From Helianthus annuus (Eukaryota > Streptophyta > Magnoliopsida > Asterales > Asteraceae), in NCBI RefSeq assembly GCF_002127325.2, contig NC_035433.2:121616326-121680325 (forward strand): a stretch of DNA of 64,000 bases, read 5' to 3'. The notes beneath the pieces are model-generated. The model made no database searches. It was not told the origin of the DNA and worked only from the letters and a program-made list of their open reading frames with translations. The translations under genes and the position numbers were made by a program. Shown here one piece after another: positions 55,445-64,000 of this stretch (positions within the stretch are counted from its first letter, which is position 1; each line of letters opens with the position of its first letter).

Positions 55445-56515
55445 TGCTGGAAATTTAGATATTATGAATGGATATTAATTTAGTGAGATTATAATTTAAT
55501 GAAATTATAATTACTTACTAGACTATTCATATGGAACATAAACTCTTAAGAAGAGTTTTTATGTCAATTTATTAGTGTTTATTAGAGTTTATTTCTCTAA
55601 TAAATCTCTAATTAAGTACTAGACTCTTCATATGTAACATAAACTCTTAAGTAGAGTTTTTATGTCAATTTATTAGTTTTTATTAGAGTTTATGTCTCTA
55701 ATAAATCTCTAACTAAGTAGTAGACTCTTCATGTAACATAAACTCTTTAGTAGAGTTTTTATGTCAACTTATTAGTTTTTATTAGAGTTTATGTCTCTAA
55801 TAAATCTCTAATTAAGTGAGACTTGTCTCTACCCATGTCTTTTGTATTAATAGTAGGCTATGTGCCTAACTTGATGGGTTTTATATATAAAACTACAAGA
55901 GTAAGAATACAAGAAGGAGATATAAATATATGCATGAAGAGTCTTTGGAGAAGTAGTACTTGATGACCTATATGTTGGGAACATATAGAGATAAGTTTCT
56001 CTACATGATTCAACTATTTTTCTATTTTTAGTTTCCAAAAGGTCTAACACTATGTTTTTATCCGGTGTAACCTCGGGCGCGTGGCCTTCTCCGGCAGTAC
56101 AAACTGCTTCGGCTGTTGTACCCTGGGAGACAGAAGTGTCATCTTTAGTAGAGTCGCGAAATCTGTTTTAAGGGAAGCGTGTTGAACACGTGCCTCAGCC
56201 ACAACCGTCAACATTTGTTTGTTATTTTTGTAGAAAATTATTGTACAAGAAGACATGGTTCAAGACCTCGTTGAAGCCTACACAACGGACTGAAAACGCA
56301 ACGTACCATACAAGTAGACGCGGTTAAAGATCAAGTTGAAGACTTTATCTTTTGAAGATATTGGTTTGAATCAATTGTTTTATAAAATATGTTGTAGTTC
56401 ATATTTTTTTCGTTTGAATTTGTACACGGTTCATGTACTACAATTTCCCAAATGTTTAATGAGAGTATCTTTTTTTTATTAGGTTTATTAATAAAATTGT
56501 GACCCATTTCCTACA
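55445..56515 (+). repeat. 3' LTR of element D
   Basis: 1,071 bp, beginning TGCTGGAAAT (the expected TGT mutated) and ending CATTTCCTACA. Very similar to the 5' LTR, implying a fairly recent insertion despite the lack of genes. Confidence 0.93.
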
Positions 56516-56520
56516 AGTCC

Positions 56521-57590
56521 GACCTTAACCTAACATTAGTCTGTTAAGTGTATAATCTTTCAGGCACTTGCATCAACAAACAATATTTTTTATTATAATT
56601 AAGGAGATTTACAAGTGCATAAATGTAGAATATCGCAAATGAAGTTGACATAGATAAACGATTATTATTTTAACCCGTTTAACTAGATGTGAACGTTTAA
56701 GTATTATTTATAAAAACAAATCTTCATTATTCTTCTAAAAATCTACTTGAACTATTTATAAAAAGAAAAAAAAATCAAACTTTCATAAACAAAATTATCT
56801 AATAACCCTTAAATATTTTGTGTTCCCTTTACATGATTAATTTAATTTACTTTCCCGTATAAAACATGAAGTACAATCTTCAATTGTAAATTCAGAGATA
56901 TATAATGAATGACTTTCTTCCTTTCTGGAAGAAAAAAGAAATTATATATTGAATTCCAATTAACTCGTTTCACGTACAGTCAAAATTAAACAAAGTTCTA
57001 AACATAATAAATTATACATACATAGCCCCATAGGTATATAATGACTGAGTTTCTTCCTTCCTGCAATTTGAAAAATAAAAACAGAAAGAAATAAATAAAG
57101 TTAATATATGTCGTTTCGCAGCCAAAATGTAGTCTTTTCTATTATAAGACTAAATGAAAGCTTCGAGAAGAACAAGTGAAATTTGTTTCAACCTCGTATT
57201 CCGTCATCATATACGTGTGTACACCAGTGTGTTTTCCCAAAAGAGATGTATGGAGTAATATTTGTCATATTTGATAACATTTTTTCTAAACCTGAATATT
57301 TGATGTTGATATATACAATCCTAATGTATCATTTTGGAAGCAAAAGCCAAAATTCGATAACTGTATATGGATATTCCAAAATTCGATAACTGTATATGGA
57401 TATTCAAATAAGTTATGAGTAATTACAGATATTATATTTGAGGTGGCTGAATCCAAAAGTCTTTTAGTGTTTTCGCACAACAAAGAATTCCTTTACCTTT
57501 ATATGTTAAAATAAAGCATAGTCTTTGATCAAAATGAAACGTTAGTTTTCTCCGTTCACATTTTTTAGCCCAAACCCTACCCTTGCCCAC
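56521..57590. other. AT-rich upstream region of the carbonic anhydrase gene
   Basis: No ORF or RNA gene. The only structures seen are an exact 29-bp tandem duplication at 57347-57404 and a weak repeat of TATATAATGA-TGA-TTTCTTCCTT near 56898 and 57034. It should include the gene promoter. Confidence 0.6.
57347..57404. repeat. Exact 29-bp tandem duplication
   Basis: Units at 57347-57375 and 57376-57404 start CCAAAATTCGATAACTGTAT and are identical. They lie about 260 bp upstream of the carbonic anhydrase start codon. Confidence 0.95.
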
Positions 57591-57605
57591 TATGTATTTA
57601 TATGC
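57590..57605 (+). promoter_or_regulatory. Possible TATA box of the carbonic anhydrase gene
   Basis: TATGTATTTATATGCAT lies about 60 bp upstream of the ATG, a reasonable distance for a short leader. Weak single-motif evidence. Confidence 0.4.
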
Positions 57606-57662
57606 ATACCCCCCATGCAAAACATCAATAACTTATACCAAAACTCTAAAAGGAATTGATAT

Positions 57663-57750
57663 ATGCACAGAGTAATGAATAACAAAAGCTTATTGTTATT
57701 TGCTCTTTTCATCATCTTTTGTGTACCTTTCTCTATATCTCAAGAAGTTG
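57663..57750 (+). CDS. Alpha-carbonic anhydrase exon 1 (signal peptide)
   Basis: Starts at ATG 57663 (MHRVMNNKSLL). A second in-frame Met four residues on (57675) would also give a good signal peptide. Ends SQEV plus one base before the donor GTTAGT. Joined to exon 2 it gives SQEVDDEHEF, keeping the frame. Confidence 0.8.
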
Positions 57751-57858
57751 GTTAGTCCCTAAACAATCTAACTTAAACATTATATTAGTCTTTTCAGTTG
57801 TTCGATCGTATATTATTATTTTTTTTGTTCATGAAATATGTTGTTAATGGTGGAGCAG

Positions 57859-58076
57859 ATGACGAACATGAATTCTCATATGATGTGAACAGTTCAAATG
57901 GCCCGAACCATTGGGGAGAGATCCATCCTGAGTGGAGTATGTGTAATCAAGGAGACATGCAGTCGCCAATTGATCTCACACATAAAAGGGTTCGGACTAC
58001 ATCCGTACTAGGAAGACTTGATAGAGATTATAAACCGGCTAATACAACACTTATCAACAGGGGCCATGATATGATG
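57859..58076 (+). CDS. Alpha-carbonic anhydrase exon 2
   Basis: The acceptor is GGAGCAG at 57852-57858. It encodes DDEHEFSYDVNSSNGPNHWG, the conserved Cys block CNQGDMQSPIDL and ends at GHDMM before donor GTAGGA at 58077. Reading through the donor gives only a short nonsense tail to a stop, which supports the splice site. Confidence 0.88.
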
Positions 58077-58302
58077 GTAGGAAAGCCTGCACAGAAATTA
58101 AACTTTCATATCATCTAAAGTAGGACTGTTCAAATTGCTCGACGATCAAGGATCGCTCGACGATCGCTTGAAAAATGCTTAAAAATGCTCGTTCGATTCC
58201 CGCTCAGTTTGTAAATGAGCCGCTCGGATTGGTTCGATTCAAATTCAATCCAAGCATGAGCAAAGGTCCGCTTGCTCAGTTTCACTCGAATTATTTTTAA
58301 TA

Positions 58303-58800
58303 ATATATATAGGGGAAGGTTCATTTGAGAATAAAATTTAATTGAGAATAAAAAGAACAAAGGGTAATTTTGTAAAACAATAAATAGTTTTTTCACTTAT
58401 CTCATTTATTATCCTTTTTGACTAATTAATTAGTCATAAAGACTATTATCCTCCACACTAACTTTTTTTGCCTACACACATCAAAAGTTATCCTACATAT
58501 TTCGAAATTCATCCTACACGTTGAAATTTATCCTACACAATTCGTAATTTATCCTACACTTTATATTATTTTATTTTATTTTTTTGAAAAAATATATATT
58601 TTGAAGATAAGTTACAAAAAATTTAATGTAGTTAGCTATTAAAGAGGAAGACTACAAATTAATGACCTATGTAGATTTACCAATGTACCCTTATAGTAAC
58701 ATTAAATACTTATATTAAATGAAGTAAAATAAAGCATTCTTATTGGTTGAAATTTCTTCTTTGTTCTTCTTACAAAAAAATTGTTCTCATTTGAACTCTC

Positions 58801-58812
<12 letters not shown>
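58303..58812. mobile_element. TIR element embedded in (TA)n, type 3 (about 510 bp MITE)
   Basis: The left end TATATAGGGGAAGGTTCATT...AAGAACAAAG and the right end on the minus strand TATATAGTGGAGAGTTCAA...AAGAACAAAG are imperfect inverted repeats of about 55 bp. The interior repeats ATCCTACA about five times at 58490-58560 in units of roughly 20-25 bp. No ORF of interest. Confidence 0.68.
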
Positions 58813-58897
<85 letters not shown>

Positions 58898-58907
58898 GTA
58901 TATATAG
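58803..58907. repeat. (TA)n microsatellite shared by two elements
   Basis: About 100 bp of TA repeats with a few TG and AA interruptions. It is the right border of the 510-bp MITE and the left border of the 2.5-kb element. Confidence 0.95.
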
Positions 58908-59039
58908 GTACGGGATCAAGAGAAAACACCCAAAAGTGTGAGAACGGTGAGAACGCATCCTGGCCCAACACGTGGTGCAGGATATGATCAGGGGGTGAGG
59001 GGTTTTTTTGTCTTTTCAATCTTCTTTTATTTTCCCAAC

Positions 59040-61240
59040 ACGCTATAACATTTTTGGCGTCTAAGATTATTTTGGCGTTAATTGTATTGATTAAACTTTT
59101 TGGCGTTGAATTAATTGTTTTTGTGTCACGGAGATAATTTTTTTGCGTAATAGCGTTTTCTGGTCAATTTTTTTGGCGTTTTGTGGCGTTGTATAATAAT
59201 TCACTACGAGTCATTAATATTTTCATAATATTAATTACAATAAGACCAAATGTTTTTTATGGCGTTTAGTCAATTTTTTTGGCGTTTAATACATTGACAA
59301 GGTGCTTTGCCAGCATCCATTCTCACAGTTTTCATACTACTAGCGTTTTGGTGTTTGTAGTTTTTGGCGTTTTATATAATAATGTATTTTATTTGTAGAG
59401 AATTGGATAACAAAACAACAGATAATTTGATAACAAAACAATATAAAGTGAAAAAGAAAAAAATTTAAAAAATCTAATTTCTCATCCGAATCTTCACTGT
59501 CATCAGCCTCTTCTTCTTGAATTTGTTTTGGCGTTTTGAACCTTTGAATACCTTAGCTAGATGCCAACTTTCCTACGTAAACCCCATCTTTTTTAGACGA
59601 AGCTTCTTAGTGGCATCCTGTTTTTTGGTGTGATATTCTTGTTTGGTGGCATGTCATTGAAGATCAACTCTTGCTTGATGCTATTTATGATAATGGAGTC
59701 CAAAATAGCATTTTACACTTGTGTTGATCCATTCATGCCATGCATATATTCATCAAGAAAAAAGCTCACATGATGACATAACACTGTCATCAGTCTCTTT
59801 TTCTTGAATATTTGTCCATCTCATTCAGAAAAAGATTATAGAGATAACCCCCTCCGAGAAGAATCCATTCAGTGAAAGCTTTGCCATATGTGGTTATTTT
59901 AACTAACCTTTTTTGGCGTTCTAAAGTGAGTGGTTTCTAGAGAACATAGCGTTTGTTTTTCTGGGTGTGATCAATTCATTGTGTGTAGACCCCTCTCTTA
60001 TAGGAGTTTTTTGGCGCATAGTTTAGGCGGAATTTTTTTATTATAATAAACGATAGTAATAAAGTAATTGTCTTTTCAATTATTGTTTGTATTTATTGTT
60101 TTGATCAGCTTTATCAGTTTCTAGGGTGATAGACGTCCCATCTTCCAAGTTTGGCGTTTTTTTTAAATGGTGTTATGCAGACCAAGATGAGAAAATACAA
60201 TAACGGAGAAAATAAAATATTAAGCAGGAAAAATATTTTTTGTTATTTCTGGAATTTTGTAAGCAATAACCTTTTGTAGTATTTTTTTTTTTTTTTTGCG
60301 TTTTGCAAATAAATAGAAAAATATATCATTTAATTATTATCTTAAAAAAAGAAGATTACAGAGAAAAAAATTAAAACTCTTTGTCAGAAGATACTTTATT
60401 CGAGAAGTATCCATCACTTGCGTCATCTTCTTCCTCGGAGTCTTCATCTGGATCTTCATCTATGTCATCACCTTCACCTTCATCGGCTTATTGTTCCTGA
60501 AGATTCTGAAGCCTCCATTTGAACATATCTTGCATTAACGCCAATTTTGAGTCCATTTCAGTGTTCAAACAAGTGGCGTTATGCAATTCTTCCATGAACC
60601 CAAGCCCTGCTTTGTCATGATGTTTTCAAGCCTGTAGTCTTCCTGCTCTCCGCTGTCGTATATAACGATCACCATGTCTGTCTCATCATCAAAACGCGCC
60701 ATGATGTCATGACAGGGTCCGGCTTTACATCTGCTTTGATTGGTCCAAATTTCCTTGTTATTGCTTTCATAAGCATATGTGTTTCATGGCATTCGTTATC
60801 CAGAGCAATGCCAAGAGATAGGATACCCCTCTGTACCTCTTCTTCCATCTTCAGAATTGCCTTGATCGTCCTACCATACACCCTCCTTCTGTTGTCAGAA
60901 CGCAGGACGAATCGCCTGATTTCCAGAGTGTATCTCCACCAAACGATTGTTGATATTTTTGGCGTTTTGGTTAAATTGGCGTTTTTGGTTAAAGATGTTT
61001 TTGCAGAAATGATAGATTGAAGTGATTATGGAAGCGATGTTTTACGTCGTTTATATAATGATGTTTTTGGCGCGTAATTTAGGAGGAAATTTCTTCTAAT
61101 AAATTTTAATAACTAAAATTCAGTTACTGTGTTGTTTCCTCTTCCTATAATATCCAACGCGTTTTATCTCTAATTTTTTGCGTTTTATTTTTAATGGCGT
61201 TTATTTTTTTGAATGGCGTGTTATCATTTGTTGGCGTTTT
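59040..61240 (+). repeat. Iterated TTTGGCGTTTT motif, about 20 copies, strand-biased
   Basis: TGGCGTT occurs near 59055, 59073, 59101, 59177, 59186, 59259, 59280, 59365, 59529, 59914, 60150, 60572, 60960, 60977, 61193, 61214 and 61231, with TAGCGTTTT and TTGCGTTTT variants between. Only about one copy is seen on the opposite strand (AACGCCA near 60537). Spacing is irregular. Confidence 0.85.
60378..60950 (-). pseudogene. Captured coding fragment of unknown function in the TIR element
   Basis: On the minus strand a frame upstream of and through 60881 to a stop at 60669 reads YTLEIRRFVLRSDNRR, VYGRTIKAILKMEEEVQRG, LGIALDNECHETHMLMKAI and KPDPVMTSWRVL. It looks like a real, conserved protein segment: charged, non-repetitive, with no low complexity. 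Further downstream a different frame ends in an acidic tail (DEGEGDDIDEDPDEDSEEED, then ASDGYFSNKV). No ATG starts the first part, only an in-frame GTG. I do not recognise the family. It may be a captured host exon or a remnant of the element's own protein. Confidence 0.4.
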
Positions 61241-61434
61241 GAATTTGAGCGGTAAAAGACCCTTTTACCCTTAATGAAGCGCGTCCCACATAATAAAATT
61301 GATGTTATTTACGAAAATGCCACTGCGCAATCTAGTCCATGGATTGTTTTGATCTAACGATCCATAAGCGCTCTCACCGTTCTCACACTTTCCCCCGTTT
61401 TCTTTAAATCCTGACTCTATATATATATATTATA

Positions 61435-61690
61435 GATTTTAAAGATTAAAAGCCCATAAAATATACTAGCCCAAAAAAAAATTAAAAGCCCAACTTAATT
61501 GTTAATATCAAAATCTAACCCTAAATCCCTAATTCCTAAAATAATCACATAGTCATAAACTGATTGTTCGAAGATCTGCTTCTTGATATTGTTAAGAACA
61601 GTTTTAGAATCATGATTTTTGTTATGTATTGCTTTTGTTAGTAAGGTGTTGACATGTTTTAATTAAGTAAGGATTTGTTTTTGTTAAACG
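61435..61690. other. Right half of the hAT-like element, AT-rich part
   Basis: Contains AAAGCCCA words and CTAACCCTAAATCCCTAATTCC but no ORF. The GCTCG-rich subterminal part follows at 61690-61940. Confidence 0.5.
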
Positions 61691-62007
61691 CAGCCTTATA
61701 ATTCAATCAAGCGAAACCGAGCGAAAACGATCCGCTCGATTTTAGTTAGGATTTGAGAAAAACCGAGTGAAAACGATCCGCTCGATTCAAATTCAATCCA
61801 AGCATAAGCATCACTTTTGTGCTCGGTTTTGCAAATTCGATCCGATCGGATCGGATCGGTTGTAATTCAATCCGAGCACGAGCAGACCCTCGATCGGATC
61901 AGATCGGCTCATGCTTGTGCTCGGCTCATGAACACCCCTAATCTAAAAACTAAAGATAACTGTTATTATTTGTTCTTATAACTATTAACTTTTATGAAAA
62001 AATACAG

Positions 62008-62113
62008 TTGAGATGGATAAGAGGAGCTGGCCATATTCATATAAATGGAACCGAGTATCAACTTAATCAAGCCCACTGGCACACCCCTACTGAACACACT
62101 ATCAATAGCCGAA
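62008..62113 (+). CDS. Alpha-carbonic anhydrase exon 3, truncated
   Basis: The acceptor is AATACAG at 62001-62007. It encodes LRWIRGAGHIHINGTEYQLN and QAHWHTPTEHTINSR, which joins to exon 2 as GHDMMLRW, exactly as in the family. Breaks at 62113 inside the TIN-R block, where the family continues with about 150 more residues. Confidence 0.85.
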
Positions 62114-64000
62114 TGTAACGCCCCAAAACCGAATTATTAATTTGCTAGTTTGTTATCATGTTTAACAAAAGGGGGTATAATAACTAGGTAAACCTAGTTA
62201 AATGTCTAGCAAATTAAGTAAAGGATTGAAACTTGTGGTAACTATGATGGGTAATAAACTTGAGGGACTAGGATTGCCAAAGTTGAAAGTGAATTTAATT
62301 AAAACAAAAATCTCACACACACAAGGTGTGTGTGTGCATGAGAACGATCAGGAGAAGGGAGTGAGGGGTGTAAACCCTAACCCTCAAGAAACCATCAAAT
62401 TGAAGAAGGATTTCAACCTAAACTAATGCATGAACTCGTTTTCTTGATGATCTAGCCCAATTAAACATGTGGTAAGTTGTAATTTACGATTTAATGATCT
62501 TGCTATGAAGTGGGTTATGAACAATCCATGAAATTGTACGAAATTGATCATGCACATGTGTTAGAATCACCATATAGAACATGAACTATGCAAGATTCTA
62601 AGTAATTTGATGATTTTGGATGAAACCCACTTGTAGTGGTGAAGATGATGATATGGATAATCATACATGTTTAATTGTTGTGTAAAATTCATGTATGATG
62701 TTGTATGTAATGAGTAATTGTTAGTTAATTTGGGTATATTATGAAAATTATATGATTCTAGTGGAACTTGACGATCTTGATATGAACTTGTAATATTATG
62801 CATAAAATACTTGTACATTAGGCTTAGAAAGTAGTACGCACACCAAGTGTTTGATGAAATGTCTAAATGGAAATGATGTGTGAAATTGTATGCAAGTAAT
62901 AGGTAATTTTATATAGAACGTGATAATAATGTATTTGATAGTAAACTAACATGAGAAGTGCGTTTTAGATATAGTTCATGCGGAGGCTATGTTGAAATGA
63001 TGTTGGGTTAGCTAAGTATGAGTTAAGGTGTTAGTTGTGAAGATATGAAAACGCTGGTGTGGAAGGAATGGATTATGTATGTACATGTGTATATAATTAG
63101 GTGATCATGTAGTTGAATATGTCATATAATACGATCATGAAATGAGTATAATGTTAATACTATGCTCTACCCTATTAAGATGGATACATGTTCATAAGTT
63201 GAAAGTGTGTAAGTAAGACAGTTGACTTTTTGAAAGTCAACAATGAATGAATAACATGGTTAGCCTTTCGGACACAATTATAATAGTAGAGAAGTAATGT
63301 GTTATGTACTAGATGATCTACATGTCGTGTACGATGATGATTGAGTTGCGAGAATGTGGAACAAGGTAACTTTTAGTCTATGCCTTATGTATGTGGTATT
63401 TGGTTAATAAAAATGCAAGTAATATATGAATGGAAGGAAATGAATGTTAGTATGAATGAGCATTTGTGCTAACCATAATGTGATTGTAATGACATGAAAG
63501 GATAGGGATCACATTAGCATGGACTCAAGAACGGAACGCTAACGGGTCAAGAGGAGGCGAGGAAGCAAGCTTGAACACGAACGCTTAAGGTAAGTGATTT
63601 CCGTAATCGCTTCTTAGTTGTTTACATAAAGATATGTGCTAGTTAATTAAGTATGATAGTTGAGGACAAATAAGGATGGTTCGTATGAAATCGATGATTT
63701 TCGCTAAGTAGAGGTAATGGATCAAAATGTGGTTTTATTACTATACCGGAAGGGTTGCGTAAGTGATGAATACGGTGCTATAACCGGGTATGGGTAGAAT
63801 GGTACATAAGCACGCTAATCAAGAATTAGAGGCGCGAATTAATAGTATAAATACCCGGTTGTGAGTTACGGTTAATGGACAATCAAGTTAGCAAGTTGAA
63901 ATTGTATTAACCAAGTTGTTTTCGTATAAATGAATGAAATGAATAAGTTTAACGCATACCGGGTATCGGGTACGTAAATCCCAAGTACGAAACCCCGGAT
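62114..64000 (+). mobile_element. LTR inserted in carbonic anhydrase exon 3, runs off the window
   Basis: It starts TGTAACGCCCCAAAACC, the form of a gypsy LTR start (compare TGTAACACCCC, the element-sense start of element A's LTR), directly inside coding sequence. The rest is AT-rich with a palindrome CACACACAAGGTGTGTGTG near 62318-62336 and no significant ORF. The other end is not in the window, so solo LTR versus full element, the TSD and the orientation are undetermined. Plus orientation is a guess from the TGTAAC start. Confidence 0.65.

Larger units (their letters stand above)
50155..56515 (+). mobile_element. LTR element D, non-coding (TSD AGTCC)
   Basis: LTRs of about 1.07 kb (TGTTGGAAAT...ATTTCCTACA) flank a 4.2-kb interior. 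The TSD AGTCC is at 50150-50154 and 56516-56520. Plus orientation is supported by TATATAAAA in each LTR (50596-50604, about 55882-55890) and by polypurine GTGGGGGATT just before the 3' LTR. The usual TGGTATCA primer site is absent after the 5' LTR. No protease, integrase or RT motif can be read in any frame, so it is either a large retrotransposon derivative (LARD-like) or fully decayed. The LTR ends look copia-like. Confidence 0.85.
58901..61424. mobile_element. TIR element embedded in (TA)n, type 2 (2.5 kb), with TGGCGTTTT array
   Basis: The left end has TATATAGGTACGGGATCAAG then AAAGTGTGAGAACGGTGAGA. The right end on the minus strand has TATATAGAGTCAGGAT then AAAGTGTGAGAACGGTGAGA. The inner 20 bp are identical, so the inverted repeat is firm. 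The interior is filled with TTTGGCGTTTT words and contains a conserved-looking minus-strand coding fragment. Lack of a transposase means non-autonomous. It is nested in the hAT-like element. Confidence 0.75.
58121..61940. mobile_element. hAT-like element in intron 2, host to two nested elements (8-bp TSD)
   Basis: The left end TAGGACTGTTCAAATTGCTCG and the right end on the minus strand TAGGGGTGTTCATGAGCCGAG form an imperfect inverted repeat. The flanks ATCTAAAG (58113-58120) and ATCTAAAA (61941-61948) are an 8-bp TSD with one change, as expected for hAT elements. Own sequence is about 58121-58302 plus 61435-61940. It contains many GCTCG/CGAGC and CGATCGGATCGGATCGG-type words. No transposase. 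Removing it leaves an intron of about 103 bp, like intron 1 (108 bp). Confidence 0.8.
57663..62113 (+). pseudogene. Alpha-type carbonic anhydrase gene, disrupted in exon 3 by an LTR
   Basis: Three exons (57663-57750, 57859-58076, 62008-62113) join in frame. The product would start with a signal peptide (SLLLFALFIIFCVPFSIS), so it would enter the secretory pathway, and then shows the alpha-CA blocks GPNHWGEIHPEW, CNQGDMQSPIDL and RGHDMM in exon 2. Exon 3 carries HINGTEYQLNQAHWHTPTEH, with HWH giving the first two of three zinc-binding His. Plant alpha-CAs hydrate CO2 reversibly and are usually 250-290 residues. Only about 137 are encoded here. In exon 3 the frame meets TGTAACGCCCC, an LTR start, and stops, so the third His and the rest are missing or lie beyond the window. 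Introns begin GT and end AG. Intron 2 has swollen to 3.9 kb by transposon insertion. Family call very secure, disruption well supported. Confidence 0.88.

Noticed and set aside
57798..58118. Single-exon reading of the carbonic anhydrase from ATG at 57798
   Set aside because: That ATG is in intron 1. The spliced model gives a signal peptide and conserved joins at both splice sites, whereas the unspliced frame ends in nonsense after GHDMM.

Overview
This window is plant nuclear DNA, almost certainly from a eudicot and probably from the daisy family (Asteraceae). The evidence is long Ty3/gypsy LTRs opening TGTCACACCCC, primer-binding sites for initiator-Met tRNA, several Helitron 3' ends, PIF/Harbinger and hAT-type MITEs, (TA)n/(AAT)n microsatellites, and one intron-bearing host gene of the plant alpha-carbonic anhydrase family. 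The family assignment is an impression from the repeat families, not a measurement. No rRNA, tRNA, CRISPR or bacterial operon structure was seen.

Layout. (1) 1-5540: minus-strand Ty3/gypsy element E, with a gag start at the window edge, a spacer with repeats, an extra proline/glutamine-rich ORF between the PBS and gag, the PBS, and a 2.9-kb LTR cut off at its far end. A plus-strand gag zinc-knuckle scrap (5543-5770) is joined to it. (2) 5771-19643: a Russian-doll nest. A Ty1/copia element with very short (131 bp) LTRs is split in its pol gene by a ~3.1-kb solo LTR (TSD AAACG). That LTR carries a PIF/Harbinger MITE and is itself split by a Sirevirus-like copia element (TSD CCAAT) that keeps an RNase H remnant and a decayed env-like region. 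(3) 19659-27490: a 3.8-kb terminal-inverted-repeat element embedded in (TA)n and filled with a TAACAYGTGTTA palindrome array, two Helitron 3' ends, a CACTA-type terminus and an (AAT)n tract. (4) 27491-49718: an inferred Helitron carrying a 316-bp PIF/Harbinger MITE and interrupted by two adjoining minus-strand chromovirus-like gypsy elements, A (28692-39483) and B (39484-49647). A appears to have landed inside B's left LTR, and a later deletion removed the left edges of both. (5) 49719-56520: a short 3' LINE scrap with a 17-bp TSD, then LTR element D (TSD AGTCC) with no recognisable coding capacity but elaborate 101-bp and 93-bp hairpin-bearing tandem repeats. (6) 56521-64000: the only host gene, an alpha-type carbonic anhydrase. 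Its second intron grew from about 100 bp to 3.9 kb by a hAT-like insertion (8-bp TSD) that hosts two further (TA)n-flanked elements. Its third exon is cut by another LTR running off the window.

All transposon genes seen carry stops or frameshifts, so none looks autonomous as it stands. The carbonic anhydrase reading frame breaks at the LTR, so it is probably a pseudogene unless it resumes beyond the window. The most unusual signal is a set of three otherwise different elements that each start TATATAGG, sit inside (TA)n tracts, have imperfect terminal inverted repeats, and carry their own iterated internal motif.
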